From Cryobacterium sp. MLB-32 (lineage in GTDB: Bacteria > Actinomycetota > Actinomycetes > Actinomycetales > Microbacteriaceae): 32,838 nucleotides of DNA. The position numbers were made by a program, and so were the translations under genes. Shown here in pieces: positions 18,129 to 24,538 of the stretch (position 1 is the stretch's first letter; each line of letters opens with the position of its first letter). Under the pieces are notes generated by a model. That model was not told where the DNA came from and made no database searches. It worked only from the letters and a program-made list of their open reading frames with translations. The stretch covers positions 1 to 32,838 of the forward strand of contig NZ_JPRS01000047.1 in the NCBI RefSeq assembly GCF_000738085.1. Direction: 5' to 3'.

Positions 18129-19282
18129 TGCATCCGATCGAGCCGGGCCACGCGGGCCGGTCTGACGGCGCGGTGGACGGCGGGGTGGACGCCCGCCGCA
18201 GCGCGCCGGAGTCGCTGAATCAGTGGGCGTTCTCCCTGCGAGCCTTCCAGTTCGAGGTGGCCACGCGGGCCGCCGTCTCGGTGGCGCTCCCGCTCGTCGT
18301 GCTGCTGCTCACGGGTCATCTCGACTGGGCAGCCTACGCGGCCTTCGGTGCCATGACGAGCCTGTTCGGCCGCAACGAGCCGTATCGAATTCGGGTGCGC
18401 ACGGTCACCGTTGCCGGGCTTCTCATGCTCGTCATCATTGCCGGTGGTCTCGTGCTCGCCGTGTCACAGGCCTCCCTGCTCATTCTCGCTCTCGGACTCG
18501 TCGTCGTGATCACCCTCGGCATTCTGGTGGCCTCGACGGCCGGCCTGTTCCCGGCCACGCCCATCTTCTTCGTGTTCGGTTACGCCGTGGTTGCCCAGGT
18601 GCCCACTCCCGGGGACGAATTCTGGGTGCGACTGCTCGTGGCCGTGGCCGCCGCAGCCTTCGCCTGGTTGCTCAGTATGTCGGGCTGGCTCCTGCGCCGT
18701 CTCGCCGGAGAACGCTCCGACAGCATGTTCAAGAACCTGCTGCGTGGTGCCGTGGTGCATCCGCGCGCGTGGCGCGACCCCCAGGTGTGGCTGTCCATCG
18801 CGCAGAACGTGGTGGGCGCGCTGCTGGCCGGCGGCCTGGCCATGCTCGTCGGCATCGGGCATCCGTATTGGGCGGTGGTCAGCGTTATTGCGGTTCTGCC
18901 GCCCCCGCGCGCCGCGCACTCGGTGTCGCGCGCCTTTCATCGCATCATCGGCACCGCGGTCGGTGTCGTGATTGCGGGGCTCGTGCTGCTGCCCGGCCCG
19001 TCGGTGGTGATTCTGATTCTGGTGATCGCGGCCTGTCAGTTCGGTGCCGAACTGCTGATCGGCCGCCACTACGGCGCGGCCCTGTTGTTCGTGACGCCAC
19101 TCGCGCTCACCGTGGTGCACCTCACAAGCCCGGTACCCGTGCAATCGCTGCTCATCGACCGGGTCGTGGAGACGACACTCGGCGGCAGCGTGGCTCTTGC
19201 CATCGTGCTGCTCGCGCAGGCCGTGCTGCGTCGCCGAACCAGCCGTCTGCGCCCCGCCTCGTCCGGGATCGGCACCTCCTAA
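18128..19282 (+). CDS. FUSC-family membrane protein
   Basis: A 384-aa protein with two sets of hydrophobic helices. The first follows a 40-residue hydrophilic start (AAVSVALPLVVLLLTGHLDW, AAYAAFGAMTSLFG, then VTVAGLLMLVIIAGGLVLAV). The second begins after a cytoplasmic linker (RRLAGERSDSMFKNLLRGAV) with LLAGGLAMLVGIGHPYWAVV, followed by HRIIGTAVGVVIAGLVLL. This duplicated layout and the WAVVS...P motif fit the fusaric-acid-resistance/aromatic exporter (FUSC) superfamily. The substrate is unknown. Its GTG shares one base with the pcrA stop (TAGTG), so expression is probably coupled to pcrA. No functional link with the helicase is evident. Confidence 0.88.
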   Translation: MHPIEPGHAGRSDGAVDGGVDARRSAPESLNQWAFSLRAFQFEVATRAAVSVALPLVVLLLTGHLDWAAYAAFGAMTSLFGRNEPYRIRVRTVTVAGLLMLVIIAGGLVLAVSQASLLILALGLVVVITLGILVASTAGLFPATPIFFVFGYAVVAQVPTPGDEFWVRLLVAVAAAAFAWLLSMSGWLLRRLAGERSDSMFKNLLRGAVVHPRAWRDPQVWLSIAQNVVGALLAGGLAMLVGIGHPYWAVVSVIAVLPPPRAAHSVSRAFHRIIGTAVGVVIAGLVLLPGPSVVILILVIAACQFGAELLIGRHYGAALLFVTPLALTVVHLTSPVPVQSLLIDRVVETTLGGSVALAIVLLAQAVLRRRTSRLRPASSGIGTS

Positions 19283-19359
19283 CGACAGCATTGCCGGCGC
19301 ACAGGTTGTTCACAGCTTGTCGATAGCAGTTCGCTTGGCTTTCTGGTCATGATCTCCCT

Positions 19360-20787
19360 ATGACCTCCGACACACGCGCAACCCGAGCTGGCTTTACGCG
19401 GCCCTCCACGGTGAACGGGCGACACCCGGTGCCCGAGGCCTACAAGCGACGGATGCGCCTGGCCGACAGCCTGCAGGTGATCTGCGTCACCTCGGTCGCC
19501 GTTGTGATCGCGATCTTCCTCGCCGATGGGGGAGCGGCCCGTTTCGGCACCCTGGCGGATGCGCTGACCTCCTCAGGCATCCTCGCGGGGCTCGTCGGAA
19601 CCGACCTGCTGCTGCTCATGCTTGTGCTCGCGGCGCGGCTTCCCCCCGTCGACCGGGCATTCGGCCACGACCGGGCAATGGCCGTGCACCAGCAGATGGG
19701 CAAGCCCGCGCTGTACCTGCTGATCGGTCACGCGGTGCTGCTGATCGGCGGTTACGCGGCGGCCGAGAACGTGAACGTCTTTGCCGAAACGTGGAGCATG
19801 CTCACGACCCTTCCGGATATGCCCCTCGCCTTCATCGGGCTGGGCGTGCTGATCGTCGTGGTCGTCTCGAGCATCGTTGTGGTGCGTCGCAAGTTCCGCT
19901 ACGAGGCCTGGCATGCCGTACACCTGCTGGCTTATCTCGCGGTGCTCGTCGCGATCCCGCACCAGTTGAGCGTCGGCAATCTGCTCAGCGAGGGCACCAT
20001 TGCCCGCTACTACTGGCTGGCCCTCTACGTCGCTGTCGCCGGATCGATCGTGCTCTTCCGCTTCGTGCTCCCGGTCGTGCGGTCACTGCGTCATGGGCTC
20101 ATCGTCGAAAACGTGGAACGCGTCGCGCCCGGGGTCGCATCGATTCGGATCTCCGGCCGCCACCTCGACACGTTGAAGGCCACGTCCGGTCAGTTCTTCG
20201 TCTGGCGCTTCTGGGCCAGGGGCGTGTGGTGGCAGTCGCATCCGTTCTCGCTCTCGGCCGCGCCCACCGAATCGACGCTGCGCATCACGGTGCGCGCTCT
20301 TGGTGACGCCTCCTCCACCCTCACCGGTCTCAGCCACGGCACCCGGGTGAGCTTCGAAGGCCCCTACGGTATCTTCACCGACCGGGCCAGGACGGCGCCG
20401 GGGATCGTGCTCATCGCGGCCGGCATCGGCGTAGCCCCCATTCGGTCCCTGCTGGAAACGGCCGTCTTCGCGCCGGGTCAGGCGACGGTTATCCTCCGTT
20501 CCCACTCGGTCGGGGACAGCTACCTCGCCGAGGAGGTCGCGGAACTGTGCCGCGTCCGCGGCGCGGAGCTGCGCATCATCGCCGGCAAGCGACCGCCCGG
20601 GGTCGACAGCTGGCTGCCGGTCGACGCCTATCGAGCCGGCATCACCATCCGCAAGATCGTGCCCTGGGTGCGTGCGGCCGACGTGTATGTGTGCGGACCC
20701 CGAGCCTGGACGGACGCGGTGGTTCGTGACGCACGCGCCGCTGGGCTGCCCGCCCGACAGGTTCACTACGAAAGGTTTGACTGGTGA
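19360..20787 (+). CDS. Ferric reductase-like transmembrane flavohemoprotein
   Basis: A 475-aa oxidoreductase of the ferric reductase/NADPH oxidase type. Six TM helices (about 36-240) carry candidate heme ligands: His110 (VHQQMGK), His124 (LIGHAVLL), His185/His188 (YEAWHAVHLLAY) and His201 (IPHQL). The cytoplasmic part is a ferredoxin-NADP reductase module: the FAD-binding HPFSLS, then the NAD(P) site IVLIAAGIGVAPIRSLLE, then YVCGPRAWTDAVV, ending in HYERFDW. It should move electrons from NAD(P)H via FAD and hemes outward. The next gene, an FMN-binding protein, overlaps by GTGA, and ApbE follows, so the likely acceptor is a flavinylated extracytoplasmic protein. No Shine-Dalgarno precedes the ATG. 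Confidence 0.92.
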   Translation: MTSDTRATRAGFTRPSTVNGRHPVPEAYKRRMRLADSLQVICVTSVAVVIAIFLADGGAARFGTLADALTSSGILAGLVGTDLLLLMLVLAARLPPVDRAFGHDRAMAVHQQMGKPALYLLIGHAVLLIGGYAAAENVNVFAETWSMLTTLPDMPLAFIGLGVLIVVVVSSIVVVRRKFRYEAWHAVHLLAYLAVLVAIPHQLSVGNLLSEGTIARYYWLALYVAVAGSIVLFRFVLPVVRSLRHGLIVENVERVAPGVASIRISGRHLDTLKATSGQFFVWRFWARGVWWQSHPFSLSAAPTESTLRITVRALGDASSTLTGLSHGTRVSFEGPYGIFTDRARTAPGIVLIAAGIGVAPIRSLLETAVFAPGQATVILRSHSVGDSYLAEEVAELCRVRGAELRIIAGKRPPGVDSWLPVDAYRAGITIRKIVPWVRAADVYVCGPRAWTDAVVRDARAAGLPARQVHYERFDW

Positions 20788-21377
20788 GAGTACGCGCAGT
20801 GTTCGCGGCCGGAGTGGCCTCCCTCTCGGTGCTGGGCATCGGTTGGCAGCTGGGCTCTTCCGCCTTCGACGCGAATCAGAACCTGGCCGTCTCCACGTCG
20901 GCCGCGTCCGGCACCGTTGTCACGGGAGCCGCTCCGGTGCCGACCACCTCCGCGTCCACGACATCGTCGGCGGGCGCAGCCTCGTCCGGTGCGTCGTCGT
21001 CAGGCACGGCCGCCTCCGCAGCGACCTCGGCGGCTGCCGCCCAGGCGGCGGCGGATGCTCAGGCGGCGGCGAGTGCGGCGGCCGCGGCATCCGCAGCCCC
21101 GTCGGGCACCTTCACCGGGTCGGTCGTGCAGACCCAGTTCGGCAATGTGCAGGTATCGGTCACGATCGCCAACGGCGCGATCACCGAGGTCACCCCGCTC
21201 CAGCTGACGACGAGGGGCGGACGGTCGGTGGCAATCAGCAACCAGGCCGCCCCCATTCTTCGTTCCGAGGTTTTGACGGCCCAGTCCGCGCGGGTGCAGA
21301 ACGTGGGCGGCGCGACTTACACAACCTACGGTTATCTCACCTCGCTCCAGGCCGCCCTTGATGCTGCCAAGTTCTGA
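20784..21377 (+). CDS. Membrane-anchored FMN-binding domain protein
   Basis: A 197-aa protein with three parts: an N-terminal hydrophobic anchor or signal (RAVFAAGVASLSVLGIGW, about 4-22), an Ala/Ser/Thr-rich low-complexity linker (about 36-107), and an FMN_bind domain (about 108-195). The domain contains VQTQFGNVQVSVTIANGAI and ends with the flavinylation signature VGGATYTTYGYLTSLQAAL. By analogy with NqrC-type proteins, Thr178 in GGAT is the expected covalent FMN site. The linker would let the domain reach away from the membrane. The gene overlaps the reductase by 4 bp and the apbE-type gene by 17 bp. It is the likely electron acceptor of the reductase; the final acceptor is unknown. Confidence 0.9.
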   Translation: MRVRAVFAAGVASLSVLGIGWQLGSSAFDANQNLAVSTSAASGTVVTGAAPVPTTSASTTSSAGAASSGASSSGTAASAATSAAAAQAAADAQAAASAAAAASAAPSGTFTGSVVQTQFGNVQVSVTIANGAITEVTPLQLTTRGGRSVAISNQAAPILRSEVLTAQSARVQNVGGATYTTYGYLTSLQAALDAAKF

Positions 21378-22134
21378 CCTGACCGCGGTCACGTTCGAGA
21401 CGATGGGCACCGTGGTCAGCCTGCGGCTAGCCGACACCGTCACCGATGCCGCGACCCGACGTGAGGCGCGCTCGATCGCCGAGCAGGTCTTCGGGCGGTG
21501 GAATGGGCGCTTCAGCCTGTATTCGCCTGATTCGGAGATCAGTCTGGTGGCGAGCGGGCGCATCCGGCTGACTGAGGCGAGCGAGGAACTGCGCACCTGC
21601 TACGCGCTGGCGCTGGAGTGGCGGGACCGTACCGGCGGGGTGTTCACTCCGCACCGAGCGGACGGTGTCATTGACCTGTCGGGAGTCGTCAAGGCCCTCG
21701 CCATCGATGAGGCCGGCGCCGCACTGTCATCTCGGGGGTTCGAGGCCTGGTCCATCAATGCGGGTGGCGACATCCTCGTGTGCGGCGTGCCGTCGGCGGA
21801 TGAGGGTTGGGTCACGTCGATCGTGGATCCCCATGATCGGCACGATGTGTTGGCCACCGTGCCCATGATCGGGGCACTCCGAGCGGTGGCGACGTCGGGG
21901 AGCGCGGAGCGCGGCGAGCACATTTGGACGCCCGGTGCAGAGCCGTCTCCGTTCCGTCAAGTGAGTGTCTTCGCCGCCGATATCGTGACCGCCGACGTGC
22001 TCGCGACCGCCATCGTGGCCGGGGGAGAATTCACTCTCAACGAGAGCACCGCCGCGCATCCCATCGAGGTTCTGGCCGTGCTGCGGGACGGCCGGCTGCG
22101 CGCGACCCCGGGGCTTCGGCAGCCATCGAACTGA
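21361..22134 (+). CDS. apbE: FAD:protein FMN transferase (ApbE family)
   Basis: A 257-aa ApbE-family enzyme, which attaches FMN from FAD to a Thr/Ser of FMN_bind proteins. Visible motifs are TFETMGTVVSLRL at the start, FSLYSPDSEISLV, VIDLSGVVKALAIDEA (usual vDlGgiaKGyavD), WSINAGGDILVCG and AVATSGSAERG. The usual HIIDPxTG end motif appears as HIWTPGAEP, a divergence. It is shorter than the common 300-350 aa and has no signal peptide or lipobox, although its presumed target is exported. The ATG at 21361 lies inside the preceding gene; a TTG at 21358 is possible. It is the last gene of the three-gene operon. Confidence 0.9.
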   Translation: MLPSSDLTAVTFETMGTVVSLRLADTVTDAATRREARSIAEQVFGRWNGRFSLYSPDSEISLVASGRIRLTEASEELRTCYALALEWRDRTGGVFTPHRADGVIDLSGVVKALAIDEAGAALSSRGFEAWSINAGGDILVCGVPSADEGWVTSIVDPHDRHDVLATVPMIGALRAVATSGSAERGEHIWTPGAEPSPFRQVSVFAADIVTADVLATAIVAGGEFTLNESTAAHPIEVLAVLRDGRLRATPGLRQPSN

Positions 22135-22158
22135 CTTCTCACGGCACCGAACGCCCCC

Positions 22159-22187
22159 TTGTATGTACCGATGGGGCGGTGTACTTT
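22159..22187 (+). promoter_or_regulatory. Candidate promoter for the acidic micro-protein
   Basis: TTGTAT (22159-22164), a 17-bp spacer and TACTTT (22182-22187) make a plausible sigma-70-type promoter. The predicted leader, about 70 nt, is purine-rich and contains the direct repeat AGCCAGAGAC at 22206-22215 and 22234-22243, then AGGAGG before the gene. Confidence 0.5.
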
Positions 22188-22264
22188 GGCGCGCGTAGAG
22201 ACCGTAGCCAGAGACGAGCCGGAGTCAAGCCGGAGCCAGAGACAGGCCTGAGGAGGGTGCAACC

Positions 22265-22429
22265 ATGAGCGATCCCGACGACGAATTCTGGACCGATGAA
22301 GACCGTATGGTGCAGGAGATCGGCTCCGCGGTCGACGACCTTGACTTCGACCTTGAGGCGATCGAAAATGCGGGTTCTGACGCCGACGAGCGTGAGGTCG
22401 AGCTGGACGTCGAGCCTGACGACTACTGA
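22265..22429 (+). CDS. 54-aa extremely acidic protein of unknown function
   Basis: This short gene has a strong ribosome-binding site, AGGAGG, 7 nt before its ATG and its own candidate promoter. The protein has 14 Asp and 9 Glu against 2 Arg and no Lys, for a net charge near -21. It starts MSDPDDEFWTDEDRMVQEIG, has a weakly amphipathic middle (VDDLDFDLEAIENAG) and ends ELDVEPDDY. There is no signal peptide or TM helix. I do not recognise a family. Its last five codons and stop form the first unit of a 16-bp tandem repeat that continues toward the convergent marR-type gene. Possible roles include a DNA mimic or binder of basic or metal partners, but nothing in the sequence decides this. Confidence 0.7.
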   Translation: MSDPDDEFWTDEDRMVQEIGSAVDDLDFDLEAIENAGSDADEREVELDVEPDDY

Positions 22430-22530
22430 GCCTGACGACTACTGAGCCTGACGAGTGCTGGGCCGTTCGACTACTGAGCCGGACGAGTGCTGAGCCGTTC
22501 GAGTGCTGAGCCGGACGACTACTGAGTCGG
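22412..22530. repeat. 16-bp tandem repeat array, seven units
   Basis: Seven head-to-tail 16-bp units starting at 22412, 22428, 22444, 22460, 22476, 22492 and 22508, plus a partial unit (22524-22530). The consensus is GAGCCKGACGACTACT; units vary mainly between CCTGAC, CCGGAC and CCGTTC, and between GACTACT and GAGTGCT. Units 1 and 2 are identical. Unit 1 encodes the EPDDY tail of the acidic protein, and the last units overlap the stop of the marR-type gene. The array therefore fills the gap between two convergent genes, where a terminator would be expected. Confidence 0.9.
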
Positions 22531-23040
22531 TTTCGCCGCGCTGACATCCTGAGCTCCGAGTCCCAGGAGCCGGTGCTCCGGGTCGAGAGTTCCCAGTAGC
22601 GCGCCGCAGATTTCGCTGAGCTGCGCCACCTGTGCCGGGGAGAGCGGATCGAAGACCAGGGTGCGAACCTCCTCGACGTGCCCGGGAGCGCTCGCCACGA
22701 CCTTAGCCCAGCCGTCGTCGGTCAGGGTGGCCAGCGAGGCGCGTGCGTCGGTCGGCGACGGGCTGCGCCGCAGCAATCCCTGGTCCTCCAGCCGGCCGAT
22801 CACGTGCGAGAGCCGTGACAGGGACGCGTTCACGCGCGAGGCGACCTCGGTCAGTGCGAGCGACCGGTTCGGGCTCTCAGAGATCATCGCGAGCACGTAA
22901 TACTCGAAGTGACTGAGGCCGGTATCCCGCTTGAGCTCGGTCTCGAGCCTGCTGGGCAGAAGCATGGTCACGGCCATCAAACGCAGCCAGGCGGCACGTT
23001 CATCGTCGGTGAGCCAGCGGGGTGCGGAGGGATCGGGCAT
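22519..23040 (-). CDS. MarR-family transcriptional regulator
   Basis: A 173-aa winged-helix regulator. The N-terminal helices (DDERAAWLRLMAVTMLLPSRL) serve dimerisation. The DNA-binding region spans about 40-105: LSHFEYYVLAMISE, then LALTEVASRVNASLSRLSHV as recognition helices, then LEDQGLLRRSPSPTDARASL as the wing with the usual D-x-R. The last residues are encoded within the 16-bp repeat array. TAGAAT lies 6 nt before the ATG, with no Shine-Dalgarno, so the transcript is probably leaderless. A palindrome overlapping the -35 region suggests autoregulation. MarR genes usually face the gene they control; here only a short fragment remains on the other side. Confidence 0.93.
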   Translation of the reverse strand: MPDPSAPRWLTDDERAAWLRLMAVTMLLPSRLETELKRDTGLSHFEYYVLAMISESPNRSLALTEVASRVNASLSRLSHVIGRLEDQGLLRRSPSPTDARASLATLTDDGWAKVVASAPGHVEEVRTLVFDPLSPAQVAQLSEICGALLGTLDPEHRLLGLGAQDVSAAKPTQ

Positions 23041-23046
23041 GCCGAA

Positions 23047-23080
23047 ATTCTAGCATTTAACTTGATGCTTCAATAAAAAT
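23047..23080 (-). promoter_or_regulatory. Promoter and candidate MarR operator
   Basis: On the minus strand TAGAAT (23047-23052) is a good -10 for the marR-type gene. TTGAAG 15 bp further upstream is a possible -35. The plus strand TTGATGCTTCAA (23062-23073) is a palindrome with 4-bp arms, inside a wider AT-rich near-palindrome (23055-23080). MarR-family operators often look like this and overlap the promoter. Confidence 0.55.
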
Positions 23081-23213
23081 GGACGAGGTTTCAGTTGTTG
23101 TTTCAACTCATATTGAGAAACGACCTGGGCGAAATGACGACATCAGCACGCTGCAGCTCAACCCGGCCCACGAGTCGTTCAACTGGAACGCCGCGGTGAA
23201 GGTGCTGGCCTAG
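23079..23213 (+). pseudogene. Possible remnant of a gene divergent from marR
   Basis: An open frame of 44 codons runs from an ATG at 23079 to a TAG at 23211. The first half lies in the promoter/operator region and does not look coding. The second half (DISTLQLNPAHESFNWNAA, then VKVLA) has coding-like composition and may be the 3' end of a lost gene. I do not recognise the parent family. There is no Shine-Dalgarno. It could also be a chance frame or a real small gene. Confidence 0.3.
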
Positions 23214-23226
23214 CCTCGACCGATCG

Positions 23227-23615
23227 TCAGGCCTGGCTGTTCGGCGCGCTCAACCGGCCCACGAGCAAAGCCAGACCTCGCCAGCCGATGAGGAAGACGC
23301 CGAGGGTGATCGTGGTCACGATGGCGAAGCTGAGCTGCACACCCTGGCCGCTCACGACGCGCAGCAGCAGACCGCCCACGACAGTCGCTAGCCAAATCCC
23401 GATGCCCGTCCATACGATGCGCTGCGGGCTGCGCCAGGCGCGCATGACGAGCCAGCCGATGAGGAGGCCACCCAGAAAGGGCCACCAGGTGTTCAGGGTG
23501 CCGAGCAGGCCTTCGCCGTGGCTGGCCCGACCGATCAGCACGAAGATGAGGCGCAGGCGGCGTCGAGCGCTGCGGCCCCGGTGAGTGCGGCGACGCGGGA
23601 TTTGTCGGCTGTCAT
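23227..23615 (-). pseudogene. DUF3054 membrane protein gene, frameshifted
   Basis: The start ATG (23613-23615) opens MTADKSRVAALTGAAALDAA and then runs out of frame near 23555-23561, reaching a stop soon after. The next frame reads LRLIFVLIGRASHGEGLLG and continues through WWPFLGGLLIGWLVMRAWRS to the stop at 23227. Adding one C (GCCTGC to GCCCTGC) would give a continuous protein of about 129 aa, the usual size for DUF3054, a small four-helix membrane family of unknown function. It starts 13 bp after the VIT-family gene and is probably in the same transcript. Inactivation or a sequencing error would both explain it. Confidence 0.75.
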
Positions 23616-23628
23616 GATCCCAGCCTAG

Positions 23629-24339
23629 CTAGACGGCGCCGCCGATCAGGGCGCCAATGAAATAGGTCGCGGCGAGGGCGAGCAAGCCACCGATGACGAT
23701 GCGGGTGATCGCCCGGATCTTGGAGCTTCCGCCAAGGTAAGCGCTGAGCCAGCCGGTGATCACCAGGGCGATGAGAACCGCGATGACCACGGCGGCGATA
23801 CGCCATTCGGCCGGCGGCAGGAGCACAGCGAGAAGCGGCAGTGCCGCACCCACGGTGAAGGCGATCGCCGAGGCGAAGGCGGCATGCCACGGGTTGGAGA
23901 CGTCTTCCGCGTCGATGTGCAGTTCCACCTCAAGGTGCGCGGCCAGGGCATCGTGCTTGGTGAGCTCGACCGCAACCTGCTTGGCCGTCTGGGTGGAGAG
24001 GCCCTTGCTCTCATAGAAACCGGCGAGTTCGGCGAGTTCCTCTTCCGGTTCGTTTTCGAGCTCCCACATCTCTTTCGCGATGAGGGCGTGTTCGGAGTCA
24101 CGCTGGCTGCTCACGGACACGTATTCGCCCAGAGCCATGGAGACGGCTCCCGCGACAAGGCTGGCCACACCGGCGATGAGAATCACGGCGGAATCGGTCG
24201 TGGCGGCGGCGACGCCGACCACGAGGGCGGCGACGGACACGATGCCGTCATTCGCGCCGAGAACACCGGCGCGCAACCAGTTGAGACGGGCGGCGAGACC
24301 GCCGGAGTGGGGCTCTACGGATTGAACGGTTTCAGTCAT
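23629..24339 (-). CDS. VIT1/CCC1-family metal ion transporter
   Basis: A 236-aa protein with five likely TM helices. The N-terminal LRAGVLGANDGIVSVAALVVGV and VAGAVSMALGEYVSVSSQRDSE motifs are hallmarks of the VIT (vacuolar iron transporter) family. An acidic cytoplasmic helical region follows (MWELENEPEEELAELAGFY to HIDAEDVSNPW), matching the Glu-rich metal-binding domain of VIT1. Three C-terminal helices complete the fold. Family members export Fe2+ or Mn2+ from the cytosol. The upstream region contains a possible IdeR/DtxR box and a 17-bp palindrome directly before the ATG. No clear Shine-Dalgarno is present. The DUF3054 gene follows on the same strand. Confidence 0.93.
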   Translation of the reverse strand: MTETVQSVEPHSGGLAARLNWLRAGVLGANDGIVSVAALVVGVAAATTDSAVILIAGVASLVAGAVSMALGEYVSVSSQRDSEHALIAKEMWELENEPEEELAELAGFYESKGLSTQTAKQVAVELTKHDALAAHLEVELHIDAEDVSNPWHAAFASAIAFTVGAALPLLAVLLPPAEWRIAAVVIAVLIALVITGWLSAYLGGSSKIRAITRIVIGGLLALAATYFIGALIGGAV

Positions 24340-24356
24340 AGTGATAGATAATCACT
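24340..24356. promoter_or_regulatory. 17-bp palindrome abutting the VIT start codon
   Basis: AGTGAT-AGATA-ATCACT, a perfect 6-bp inverted repeat with a 5-nt centre, touches the ATG of the VIT-family gene. It replaces the place where a Shine-Dalgarno would be. It could be an operator overlapping the -10 region or an RNA hairpin at the start codon. Confidence 0.45.
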
Positions 24357-24375
24357 CCCGGCCGGTGTTATCCAG

Positions 24376-24394
24376 CAAGGTGTGGCTAGCCTTA
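24376..24394. promoter_or_regulatory. Candidate IdeR/DtxR iron box
   Basis: This 19-bp site matches the DtxR/IdeR consensus TTAGGTTAGGCTAACCTAA at 13 of 19 positions by eye, including the GGCTA core and CCT. It lies 37 bp upstream of the VIT-family gene. Iron-dependent control of an iron/manganese transporter makes biological sense, but the match is moderate. Confidence 0.4.
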
Positions 24395-24538
24395 AGACGT
24401 GGCCCCTGCGCGCTGCGAGAAGAGATAGAGTTTCAGATGGTCGGTATGTCTTGATGTCGAGCTAATTTACGACACGGCTGCTGTCACCAACAACCTCAAA
24501 ACCAGCGTGTGAGCTGAGACGCGGATTGGAAGAGCAGC

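Noticed and set aside
22412-22530. 16-bp tandem repeats as a CRISPR or an iteron origin
   Set aside because: Units are contiguous without spacers, and there is no cas or replication initiator gene nearby.
21957-22547. Minus-strand frame with a repeated RLSSR...QHS peptide
   Set aside because: The repeated peptide is only the 16-bp array read in another frame, and the rest is antisense to apbE and the acidic gene.
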